From AC-32 sp038236705 (GTDB taxonomy: Bacteria > Actinomycetota > Thermoleophilia > Gaiellales > Gaiellaceae), in NCBI GenBank assembly GCA_038236705.1, contig JBBRZN010000007.1, positions 1 through 64,000 of the forward strand: 64,000 bases of DNA. The letters are read 5' to 3'. The position numbers and the translations under genes were made by a program. Below the pieces are notes generated by a model, which ran no database searches, was not told the origin of the DNA, and saw only the letters and a program-made list of their open reading frames with translations. Below are positions 8,350 through 15,932 of the stretch, piece by piece. Position 1 is the stretch's first letter; each line of letters opens with the position of its first letter.

Positions 8350-9012
8350 CTAGGCGGGAGCGGGAGGCGGCCGGCTCTCGAAGGCGAGGCCGAAGAGCTT
8401 GCGCGGAGGCGCGGAGGCGGTCTCGGTGCGCCGGCTGCGCGGGGGCGGTGAGGCCGTCCGGATCCGCCCGGCGCGGGCGCACGTTTCCTGCGCGTACCGC
8501 TCGTACTCGCTCAGCCAGCATGCGACGGCGCTCCAGGCGAGCGCCACGAACACGGCGAGCACCGCGAACACCGGCAGGGCCGAGCTGTGCAGCCAGGGCG
8601 AGAGCAGCGGCCAGCGCCCTACCGCGGCCTGCTCGGCGTCGTGCTGAAGGAGGTAGAAGACCGAGGTGGCGAGGAAGGCCGCGAACCAGAGGCGCGGCGA
8701 GAGGTCGAGGCGCACCCGCGGCGCCGGCGCGGGCCGGGAGCCGACCGTGGCCAGCACTCGCCTTCCCGCGCGGGCGGCCGCGTGCGCCCGGACGAACCGC
8801 CACGCGAGGCGGGCGAAGAGCAGCGCCACGCCCAGCTTCACCCCGGCGAGCAGGAACGGGTAGTAGTCGGCGCCCGAGTAGCTCGGAGTGGCCACGTGGC
8901 GACCGAAATCGAGGCGGTGGATCAGACTGCGGCCGGCAAGCTCGGCCACGAGGGCGAGCAGCGCGAAGGCCAGTCCGGCCGACAGGCGCTGATGCCGCCT
9001 TGCTTGCTGCAT
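8350..9012 (-). CDS. Polytopic membrane protein, first gene of the copper operon
   Basis: The start at the ATG 9010-9012 (MQQARRHQRLSAGLAFALLAL) gives 220 residues with about four membrane helices and a basic, Pro-rich cytoplasmic tail. A longer reading would run into the upstream non-coding region. The gene is followed at 60 bases by the small two-helix protein and then by the CopC-CopD group, all on the same strand. No conserved family was recognised. A copper or respiratory role is inferred from position alone. Confidence 0.65.
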   Translation of the reverse strand: MQQARRHQRLSAGLAFALLALVAELAGRSLIHRLDFGRHVATPSYSGADYYPFLLAGVKLGVALLFARLAWRFVRAHAAARAGRRVLATVGSRPAPAPRVRLDLSPRLWFAAFLATSVFYLLQHDAEQAAVGRWPLLSPWLHSSALPVFAVLAVFVALAWSAVACWLSEYERYAQETCARAGRIRTASPPPRSRRTETASAPPRKLFGLAFESRPPPAPA

Positions 9013-9056
9013 GTGCGCAGTGTGCCTAAGACGGCACAGGTGATCAAACGGCCGGA

Positions 9057-9443
9057 TCAGCCGAGGACGGTCAGATTCCAGCGCGGGCGGCACGGGCGAT
9101 CGAAGCCCATCAGCAGGATCCGCTGCCACCGGCCGAGGCTGAGCTCGCCGTCGCGGAAGGGAATCTGCTCGCTGCGCGGGCCGAGCAGCCCGCAGAGCAG
9201 CCGCTCCCGCTCGCGCTCCTCCTGGGGCACGAGGCGCGTGAGCAGGTCCTCGAGATCCGAGAAAAAGCCGGTTTCACGTTCCTGCACCCGCACCAGAGCG
9301 ACGTCGTCCAGCGGCGAGACGTAGGCGATCCCGCTCGCGTGGCCCGCCCCTGCGAGCTCCCGCTTCACGTCGTTGGTGATGTCGAGCACAGTGAGCGACG
9401 GCAGCGCCGAGGCAATTGAGTACGGGACCTCGACGCTGGTCAT
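9057..9443 (-). CDS. YjbQ / UPF0047 family protein
   Basis: This 128-residue protein contains PSLTVLDITNDVKREL near its start and a C-terminal GRWQRILLMGFDRPCRP segment, typical of the YjbQ/UPF0047 fold. Some members have weak thiamine-phosphate synthase activity. The usual HHT-type histidine motif in the middle of the family is not obvious here (ASGIAYVSPLDDVAL replaces it), so the activity may differ. The ATG overlaps the ispH stop (ATGA), making it the last gene of the hopanoid operon. Confidence 0.8.
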   Translation of the reverse strand: MTSVEVPYSIASALPSLTVLDITNDVKRELAGAGHASGIAYVSPLDDVALVRVQERETGFFSDLEDLLTRLVPQEERERERLLCGLLGPRSEQIPFRDGELSLGRWQRILLMGFDRPCRPRWNLTVLG

Positions 9444-10378
9444 GCGGTGGTCACTTCCCGCGGAAGGCGGAAGCTGACGTTCTCCCGGGCCACCTCGACC
9501 TCACCGAGCTCGTCGAAGCCGAAGGAGGCGAGGCTGCGCAGGACGGCCGCGACGAGCTCCTCGGGAGTGGAGGCGCCCGCGGTCAGGCCGACCGTCTCGT
9601 GCCCGGCGAGCAGTTCGGGGTCGAGGCCGCTCTCGCCGTCGATCAGCCGCGCGGTCGCTCCGTTGCGCTCTGCCACCTCCACGAGGCGGCGCGCGTTCGA
9701 GCTCGTCTCGGAGCCGATCACGAGGATCAGCGTCGCGCCGCCCTCCGCCAGCGCCTTGACCGCGTCCTGGCGGTTCTGGGTCGCATAGCAGATGTCGTCG
9801 GCGGCAGGCCGCTTCAGGTCGCCGAAGCGCTCTCCGAGCGCGTCCACGGTCTCGGCGACGTCGTCGAGCGAGAGCGTCGTCTGCGTGATCACCGCGATCG
9901 GCTTGCCGCCGGAGTCCAGCTTCGCCGCGTCCTCGGGCGACTCGATCACGACCGTGTCCTCCGGCCGCTCGCCGCGGGTGCCGATCACCTCGACGTGATC
10001 GGCGTGGCCGACGAGCGCGACGAGGTGGCCGCTGTCGGCGTAACGCCGGGCCTCCGCGTGCACCTTCGAGACGAGCGGGCAGACCGCGTCCACCACGACG
10101 AGCCCGCGGCTCTCGCAGGTCTGCCGCACCGACGGCGCGACGCCGTGCGCGGAGAGCACGCAGATCGCCCCGGGCGGAATCTCGTCCTCGTGGTCGACGA
10201 ACACCGCGCCGAGCCGCTCGAGCCGCTTGACCACGTGGTCGTTGTGCACGATCTGGTGGCGGACGTAGACCGGCGCGCCGTGCTTCTCCAGCAGGATCTC
10301 CACGATCTCGATCGCGCGGTCGACTCCGGCGCAGAAGGAGCGAGGGGCGGCGAGGAGGACCTGGCCTACGAGGACCAC
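9440..10378 (-). CDS. ispH: 4-hydroxy-3-methylbut-2-enyl diphosphate reductase IspH
   Basis: IspH makes IPP and DMAPP in the last step of the MEP pathway using a [4Fe-4S] cluster. The three cluster cysteines are visible in RSFCAGVD (about 16), DAVCPLV (about 100) and DICYATQNRQ (about 197), with LSAHGVAPSV between. The GTG at 10378 gives 312 residues, the normal size. Longer upstream readings in this frame run through the phosphorylase gene in the wrong frame. The start lies inside the last codons of that gene and the stop overlaps yjbQ. Placement with hopanoid genes links isoprenoid supply to triterpenoid synthesis. Confidence 0.93.
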   Translation of the reverse strand: MVLVGQVLLAAPRSFCAGVDRAIEIVEILLEKHGAPVYVRHQIVHNDHVVKRLERLGAVFVDHEDEIPPGAICVLSAHGVAPSVRQTCESRGLVVVDAVCPLVSKVHAEARRYADSGHLVALVGHADHVEVIGTRGERPEDTVVIESPEDAAKLDSGGKPIAVITQTTLSLDDVAETVDALGERFGDLKRPAADDICYATQNRQDAVKALAEGGATLILVIGSETSSNARRLVEVAERNGATARLIDGESGLDPELLAGHETVGLTAGASTPEELVAAVLRSLASFGFDELGEVEVARENVSFRLPREVTTA

Positions 10379-10950
10379 CCCTTCGCCGCTGCGCCGAGCC
10401 GGTCGAGCGCGCGCTTCGCGTCGGAGGCGGCGCGGGCGAAGCCGCGAGGCTCTCGCGCGAAGGCGCGGACGAGGCCGGGCCAGTCGTAGGCGCCGGCCGG
10501 CTTCACCGAGTCGCAGATTCCGTGCAGCGTCCGCTCGGGGGTGTCGCTGACCGCCCGCAGGACGCCGCGCAGACGTCCGCTCCGGGCCAGCGGCCCGCTC
10601 TCGAGATCGACCGCGTCGGCGCCGGTCAGCTCGTGCAGCCGGCGGCGCTCGGCCGGGTCGTCCACGACCTCGTCGGAGGCAAGCATCGTCACGGCCTCTG
10701 CGCCCGGGACGCCGAGCGGCCCGCCCTCCCAGAGCACCGAGCCCTCCCGGTCCACCACCCGCGTCGCGTCGAGGACGGTGCCGGAGGCGAGGCCGTCGCG
10801 CAAGGCGCCGGCGAGGCCGAACGAGACGACAGGCCCCTCGGGCACGCCGTTCGCCGCGCCGAGCCCGACGAGTGCCGAGCGCGCACCGGCGCGGCGAGCG
10901 ACCCGCCGCTCCGCCGTTGTGGCGCAGGCGAAGAGTGGGTCGGCGGGCAG
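10366..10950 (-). CDS. hpnG: HpnG-like hopanoid-associated phosphorylase
   Basis: The protein resembles nucleoside phosphorylases: VVSFGLAGALRDGL, GAEAVTMLASDEVV and ADAVDLESGPLA match the phosphate and base-binding parts of the PNP family. HpnG removes adenine from adenosylhopane to give a ribosyl/phosphoribosyl hopane, and the gene directly follows hpnH. The N-terminus is unclear: the coding pattern begins near FACATTAERRVARRAG, but no ATG, GTG or TTG is in frame. A CTG at 10950 is used here provisionally. A sequencing frameshift, or an unusual start beside the structured element at 10956-11075, is possible. Confidence 0.75.
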   Translation of the reverse strand: MPADPLFACATTAERRVARRAGARSALVGLGAANGVPEGPVVSFGLAGALRDGLASGTVLDATRVVDREGSVLWEGGPLGVPGAEAVTMLASDEVVDDPAERRRLHELTGADAVDLESGPLARSGRLRGVLRAVSDTPERTLHGICDSVKPAGAYDWPGLVRAFAREPRGFARAASDAKRALDRLGAAAKGWSS

Positions 10951-10955
10951 CGTTG

Positions 10956-11075
10956 CCGGTTTCCGGGCGCGCGAAAAGCGAGCCAGGGGAGGACATAGGG
11001 AGTGCCCATGCTCCGTTGCATGGGCGCGACTGAGGACGCTGCCTGGCGAAGTCTTTGCAGCCGCACGGGAACCGG
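10956..11075. repeat. Diverged copy C of the structured 160-bp repeat
   Basis: The segment shares the core of the elements at 19889 and 31073: GGACATAGGGAG, an 8-bp apical hairpin (GCCCATGC 11004-11011 with GCATGGGC 11018-11025), then GCGACTGAGGACGC. The apical stem has a different sequence from the other copies but pairs perfectly. The outer arms differ, yet GCCAGG can pair with CCTGGC, and CCGGTTTCC (10956-10964) with GGGAACCGG (11067-11075). It lies in the only sizeable gap of the hopanoid operon, between hpnH and hpnG. On the operon strand it would form the leader of hpnG. Confidence 0.6.
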
Positions 11076-11099
11076 TGGACGTTGTTCGCCGGCCCACTG

Positions 11100-12104
11100 C
11101 TACCCCGTCAGCGTCCACGCCGCGCTGCGCACGGTTTCCCTGACGCTGCCGGTCGCCTCGAAGGCTGCCGATGGCTCGAAGCCGGAATGGATCGCGCAGT
11201 GCTCGCAGCGCGCGTCGTTGCCGGGCCCGTACTCCTCCCACTCGATCCCGTCCAGCAGCGCCTCGTAGGTCGGGAAGATCCCGTCGGTGAGCAGGTAGCA
11301 CGGGCCTTTCCAGCCGTACGGGTTGCGCGTGATCGAGCCCCAGGGCGCGCAGGCGAGCTTGCGGTCGCCGGTCAGGAAGTCCTGGTAGATGGGGCTCGCC
11401 AGCCAGCGGTAGCCGTTCTGGCGCGCGGCCGACCGGATGACGCGGAACTTCTCCTCGTGCTCGGCGCGCGTCATCGTCAGGTTCGGGTCGATCTGCGAGT
11501 ACTGGTAGCCCGGCGCGACGAGCATCCCGTCGATCCCGACATCGTCCGTGAGGTAGCCCATCATCTCGACCACCTCGGCGGGATCGGTCTCCTTGAAGAT
11601 CGTCGTGTTCGTGGTGACGCGGAAACCGGCTTCGCGCGCCTTGCGGATCGCGTCGACGGCGACGTCCCACAGGCCCGGGTAGTCGCAGATGTAGTCGTGG
11701 ATCTCGCGCATCCCGTCGAGGTGCACGACGAAGGTCAGGCGCTTGTTCGGCTCGAAGACGTGCAGGAACTGCTCCAGTCGGAGCGCGTTGGTGCAGAGCT
11801 CGATCGTCTTGTTCAGCTCGAGGAACCCTGCGACCACCTCCTCGATGCCCTTGAAGACGAGCGGCTCGCCGCCGCAGATCGAGACGACGGGCGCCGGGCA
11901 CTGCTCGCCGGCGTCGACGCACTCCTCGACCGAGAGGCGCGCCTTGTTCGACTCGTACTCCCGGATCTTCCCGCAGCCGATGCAGGCGATGTTGCAGGCG
12001 AGCGTCGGCTCGAGCATCAGGACGAGCGGGTACCGCTCGCCCTTGCGCTGCTGCTGCGTCACGTAGCGGGCGATCTGAACGGTGGGAGCGAGCGGAAACT
12101 TCAT
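11100..12104 (-). CDS. hpnH: Radical SAM adenosylhopane synthase HpnH
   Basis: HpnH joins the 5'-deoxyadenosyl radical to diploptene to give adenosylhopane, the first step of extended hopanoid synthesis. The 334-residue protein has the radical-SAM cluster motif with Cys 37, 41 and 44 (LACNIACIGC), the SAM-binding GGEP in SICGGEPLVF, and a C-terminal CEHCAIHSGFE segment typical of the family. The ATG overlaps the stop of the cyclase gene (ATGA). Confidence 0.93.
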   Translation of the reverse strand: MKFPLAPTVQIARYVTQQQRKGERYPLVLMLEPTLACNIACIGCGKIREYESNKARLSVEECVDAGEQCPAPVVSICGGEPLVFKGIEEVVAGFLELNKTIELCTNALRLEQFLHVFEPNKRLTFVVHLDGMREIHDYICDYPGLWDVAVDAIRKAREAGFRVTTNTTIFKETDPAEVVEMMGYLTDDVGIDGMLVAPGYQYSQIDPNLTMTRAEHEEKFRVIRSAARQNGYRWLASPIYQDFLTGDRKLACAPWGSITRNPYGWKGPCYLLTDGIFPTYEALLDGIEWEEYGPGNDARCEHCAIHSGFEPSAAFEATGSVRETVRSAAWTLTG

Positions 12105-13891
12105 CGACTGAGCCTTTCTCGTAGACGGCCGAGAGCGAGCAGCGGGAAGTGGAGACGGTACAGGTGGTAGCGAATCATGAAATCAAGCGGGAAGCCTGTG
12201 CCGGTGAACTGCCGTTCCTCCCAGTCGCCGTTTTCCTGCTGTGCGTTGCAGAGCCACTCCGCGGCGCGCCGGGCGGGCCGGCACTCCGCCTCACCTGCAG
12301 CGACATAGGCTAGTAGCGCCCAGGCCGTTTGGGAAGGTGTGCTTTCGCCCCGGCCTCGAGAGGCGAGGTCCGAGTAGGAACGGATGTTCTCGCCGAAGCC
12401 GCCGTCCTCGTTCTGCACCGAGTCGAGCCACGCGACCGCGCGGCGCATCGCGGGGTGCCCGGGCTCGACCCCGCAGGCCTCAAGCGCGGGCAGCGCCGCC
12501 CCGGTGCCGTAGAGGTGGTTGACCCCCCAGCGCCCGAACCAGGAGCCGTTGGGCTCCTGCTCGGCCAGGAGCCACTCGAGCCCGCGGCGCACCTCGTCCT
12601 CGTAGCCGTGTTCCGGCGCCAGGGCCTCCAGCGCGTGGGCGGTGACGTCGGCGGTCGGCTCGTCGGTGACCTTGCCGAAGTCGCAGAACGGCAGCTTGTA
12701 GAGCCAGAAGGCCTCGTTGTCGACGTCGAAGGCGCCCCAGCCGCCGCTGCGCGATTGCATTCCGGCCGTCCAGGCGAGCCCCCGGTCGACTGCGTCGCGC
12801 CCGCGATGGGAGCGGCGCAGTACCAGCGCGACCACGGCCGTGTCGTCAACGTCCGGGTAGAGGTCGTTCTCGAACTCGAAGGCCCAGCCGCCGGGCGCGA
12901 GCTCCGGACGGCGGATCGCCCAGTCTCCCCGCACGGTGACCTCCTCGTGCTCGAGCCACTCGGCTGCGCGTACGAGCGCGGGGTGCTCGGGGCCGAGGCC
13001 GGAGTCGCGCAGCGCCAGCACGGCGAGGCCCGTGTCCCAGACCGGCGACTGGCAGGCCTCCGGGCGCAGGCGGTCGCCCTCGTCGATCACGAACCCCTCC
13101 CAGCCTTCGACGGCGCAGCGCAGAGTTTCGTCCTCGAAGCCGTGCCCGAGCGCGACCAGCATCAGGATCGACCAGACCCACGGCGGCTGGATCCCGCCCC
13201 ACGAGCCGTCGGCCTCCTGATGCGCCCGCACCCAGCGCTCGGCCTCCCGCAGCGCGGCTCGCCGCAGGCCCGAGGGCCGCGGCGCGGGCTTGCTCTGTCC
13301 CGGGCACGCGCCGATCTCGCGCAAGTCGATCCGGGCGGGGCGCACCGGCCGCAGCGCGCGGCAGGCGGCGAGCGGGACGTACGTGCCCCGGGCCCAGCAG
13401 GAGAAGTCGTAGATGGAGAGTGGGGCACTTGGAGGAAGCAGGACCAGTTCGACGGGGATCGGCGTGATCCGCTGCCACGGCCACTGGCCGAGCAGGGCCA
13501 GGAAGCACTTGGTGAAGATGCGCGTGCATGCTATCCCGCCCTGCGAGCGGATGAAGTTCCGCGCCTTCTCGCCGGGATCCACACCGGCGAGCTTCAGCGC
13601 CGCGTAGGCCTCGACCGAGGTCGAGAGGTCGGGCGGCCCCTCGAACCAGATCGACCAGGTGCCGTCCTCGCGCTGCCGCGCCAGCAGCTCGTTCGCGATC
13701 TTGCGGTCGAGCTCGGGGCTGCGCAGGCCGAGGACGTGGTGCCAGAAGAGATGCTGCGCGATCATGGTCGCGTTCGACTCGAGCTCCCCGACCCAGTAGC
13801 CGTCGCCGTGCTGGAGCTCGAGCAGGCGCGCCGTGGCCGCGTCGATGACCCCGTCGAGGCGCGTCTCGATCCGTTCCGGCGCGATGGTCAA
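12101..13891 (-). CDS. shc: Squalene-hopene cyclase
   Basis: This class II triterpene cyclase turns squalene into hopene or hopanol. The 596-residue protein carries the catalytic DXDD motif (DVDD, about 347-350, in LYPDVDDTAV) and several QW repeats such as QSRSGGWGAFD, QEPNGSWFGRWG and QNEDGGFGEN. The C-terminal FPLDFMIRYHLYR is also diagnostic. The start is a TTG whose TTGA overlaps the hpnE stop. Longer readings through hpnE are in a different frame from that gene and are not real. The length is slightly below the usual 620-650. Confidence 0.94.
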   Translation of the reverse strand: MTIAPERIETRLDGVIDAATARLLELQHGDGYWVGELESNATMIAQHLFWHHVLGLRSPELDRKIANELLARQREDGTWSIWFEGPPDLSTSVEAYAALKLAGVDPGEKARNFIRSQGGIACTRIFTKCFLALLGQWPWQRITPIPVELVLLPPSAPLSIYDFSCWARGTYVPLAACRALRPVRPARIDLREIGACPGQSKPAPRPSGLRRAALREAERWVRAHQEADGSWGGIQPPWVWSILMLVALGHGFEDETLRCAVEGWEGFVIDEGDRLRPEACQSPVWDTGLAVLALRDSGLGPEHPALVRAAEWLEHEEVTVRGDWAIRRPELAPGGWAFEFENDLYPDVDDTAVVALVLRRSHRGRDAVDRGLAWTAGMQSRSGGWGAFDVDNEAFWLYKLPFCDFGKVTDEPTADVTAHALEALAPEHGYEDEVRRGLEWLLAEQEPNGSWFGRWGVNHLYGTGAALPALEACGVEPGHPAMRRAVAWLDSVQNEDGGFGENIRSYSDLASRGRGESTPSQTAWALLAYVAAGEAECRPARRAAEWLCNAQQENGDWEERQFTGTGFPLDFMIRYHLYRLHFPLLALGRLRERLSR

Positions 13892-15114
13892 GCCGCCACC
13901 TCGTGCCGCGCCGCCTCGAGCGCCCGCGCGGCCGCGAGGCCGCTGCGAACCGCGCCCTCCATCGTCGGCGGCCAGCCCGTGCCTGTCCACGCGCCCGCGC
14001 GCGTGACGTTGGGCCTGGCCGTTTCCGGCCCCGGCCGGTGCGCCTCGCTGCCGGGCCGGACGGCGATCGTGGCCTCCGGCTCGCGGCTGACGCGCGACCA
14101 GAGCAGCTCCGCCGGGCCGAGCCGCTCGGTCACCGCGCCGGCGATCAGCTCGACGAGCTCGCGGCCGCGCAGGGCCTCGAGCTCCGGCGCGCCGCTCGAG
14201 ACGACGGTCAGGTACTGGCCCGTCTCGGGCTCGTGGCCGGTCAGGCGCCCGCGGTCGAAGACCCAGTGCGCGGGGCTCTCGAGCAGCGCCGCGAGAGGGG
14301 GGCGCAGCAAACGGCGGTCGACGAGCAGGTGCACGCTGACGATCGGCGAGTGACCGAGCTCCGGCTCCGGCTCGCCGAGCAGGCGCGCGCCCTCGGCCGG
14401 CGGGACGGCCACGATCACGGCCTCGGCGTCGAGCTCGGCCAGCTCGTCCACGCGGGTGCCGGTACGAACCCTCGCTCCCGCGGCCTCGAGCGCCCGCCCC
14501 GCCGCCTCGCCGTGCATCTCGCCGAGCGGCCGCGTGGGCAGGATCAGGTCGGAGGCGCGCTTGCCGGCCAGCAGCGCCGTCTCGACGGTGAAGCTCCCGG
14601 CGGCTGCGCTCGCCTCCTCGGCCGGGAGGTTCAGCGCCGGTCGGATGAAGACATCCCAGAAGCGGTCGATCGCCTGCTGCGACTGGCCGCGCGCCCGCAG
14701 CACCTCGGCGAACGTCGCCCCTTCGGCGTCGCCCCAGCGCGCGAGCGAGCGCAGGATCCGCAGCCGGCCCCCAAGCGGCACGTGCCGGTAGCGCAGGAGC
14801 GCGAGCGGCGAGGGGCGGATCACCGCGTTTCGACCGAGCTCGTCGATCACGCTCAGCGCCAGCGGCAGCCGCTGCACCGAGCCACTCTCGCCGATCCGCT
14901 CGAGAAACCGCAGGTACTCGGTGAAGCACCCGAGCGCGATGTGCTGGCCGTTGTCGGGCGGCGGCTCGGGGTCGCCCTCGCGGCGAGGCAGCGTCTGCAC
15001 CGCGCCGCCGAGGGTCGGGCGCGCCTCGTGCAGCGTCACCTCGTGACCCGCATCCACGAGCTCGAGCGCGGCGCTGAGCCCGGCCAGCCCGCCGCCGACG
15101 ACCGCGGCTCTCAT
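13888..15114 (-). CDS. hpnE: Squalene-associated FAD-dependent desaturase HpnE
   Basis: HpnE reduces or oxidises hydroxysqualene to squalene in the HpnCDE route. The 408-residue flavoprotein opens with the dinucleotide-binding motif VVGGGLAGLSAALELVDAG and the phytoene desaturase-like EARPTLGGAVQTL. It closes with the FAD-binding AGAWTGTGWPPTMEGAVRSG. The ATG overlaps the hpnD stop (ATGA) and its stop overlaps shc (TTGA), so translation is coupled on both sides. Confidence 0.92.
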   Translation of the reverse strand: MRAAVVGGGLAGLSAALELVDAGHEVTLHEARPTLGGAVQTLPRREGDPEPPPDNGQHIALGCFTEYLRFLERIGESGSVQRLPLALSVIDELGRNAVIRPSPLALLRYRHVPLGGRLRILRSLARWGDAEGATFAEVLRARGQSQQAIDRFWDVFIRPALNLPAEEASAAAGSFTVETALLAGKRASDLILPTRPLGEMHGEAAGRALEAAGARVRTGTRVDELAELDAEAVIVAVPPAEGARLLGEPEPELGHSPIVSVHLLVDRRLLRPPLAALLESPAHWVFDRGRLTGHEPETGQYLTVVSSGAPELEALRGRELVELIAGAVTERLGPAELLWSRVSREPEATIAVRPGSEAHRPGPETARPNVTRAGAWTGTGWPPTMEGAVRSGLAAARALEAARHEVAA

Positions 15115-15932
15115 CGCAGGAACCCCGCTCCCACGATGCGCAGCTTGATCAGCGGCGAGAGCCGCACCGAGCCGTGGAAGACGTCGAACTCGCGTGCCTC
15201 GATCCGGTCGAGCGTCGCCCGGTAGAGCCCGGCGAAGGTCGCAACGCAGGCCGAGCTGCGAGAGTCGAGCGAGCCGAGCAGCTCGAGCCCCTCCTCGAGA
15301 TAGGCGCGCGCCCGCGAGGCCTGGAAGGCCATCAGCGCCCGCCACTCGGGGCCGGACCGGCCCGCGGCGATGTCCTCCTCCGAGACCCCGTAGGCCGCCA
15401 GCTCGTCCTGCGGCAGGTAGACGCGACCGAGCTCCCAGTCCTCGCGCACGTCGCGCGCGATGTTGATCAGCTGGAGCGCGACGCCGAGCGTCTCGGCGCG
15501 CTCGACCTCCTCCGAGCCGTAGACCGCGACGCAGGCGACGCCGACGGCGCCCGCCACGTGGCGGCAGTAGCCGTGCAACTCGCCGAAATCCGCATATCGG
15601 GTTTGCTCGGTGTCCTGGAGGCCGCCGTCCACGAGGTCGTGCAGCGCGCCGTCCGGGATCGGGTAGCGCGAGCGTGCGTCCGCGAGAGCCACGAGCACCG
15701 GATTCTCGCCGGGAGCCGAGTCGAGCGCCGCGTGCAGCTCCTGGAGCCGGGCCCGCTTCTCGTCCACGGGCAGCTCGCCGTCGGCCACGTCGTCCACTCG
15801 CCGCGCGAAGGCGTAGATGGCGGCAATCGCCTGCCGCTTCGGCCGCGGCAGCACCATGATCCCGTAGGCGAAGTTGCGCGCCTCGCGACGGGTGAGCCGC
15901 TCGACCTCGGCGTAGGCAGCCTCGACGGTCAC
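15111..15932 (-). CDS. hpnD: Presqualene diphosphate synthase HpnD
   Basis: HpnD condenses two farnesyl diphosphates into presqualene diphosphate. The 273-residue protein, started at a GTG, has both Asp-rich motifs of squalene/phytoene synthases: FARRVDDVADGE and NIARDVREDWELGRVYLP. NFAYGIMVLPRPKRQAI near the start is typical of HpnD. The GTG overlaps the hpnC stop (GTGA) and its stop overlaps hpnE. An in-frame extension upstream belongs to hpnC in another frame. Confidence 0.93.
   Translation of the reverse strand: MTVEAAYAEVERLTRREARNFAYGIMVLPRPKRQAIAAIYAFARRVDDVADGELPVDEKRARLQELHAALDSAPGENPVLVALADARSRYPIPDGALHDLVDGGLQDTEQTRYADFGELHGYCRHVAGAVGVACVAVYGSEEVERAETLGVALQLINIARDVREDWELGRVYLPQDELAAYGVSEEDIAAGRSGPEWRALMAFQASRARAYLEEGLELLGSLDSRSSACVATFAGLYRATLDRIEAREFDVFHGSVRLSPLIKLRIVGAGFLR

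Noticed and set aside
10689..11066. 125-codon frame across hpnG and the structured element
   Set aside because: Out of frame with the phosphorylase motifs and low in family content; it does not supply the missing HpnG start.
13903..15225. 440-codon open frame antisense to hpnE
   Set aside because: Arg/Ala/Gly-rich shadow frame with no recognisable domain; the minus strand carries clear HpnE and HpnD.
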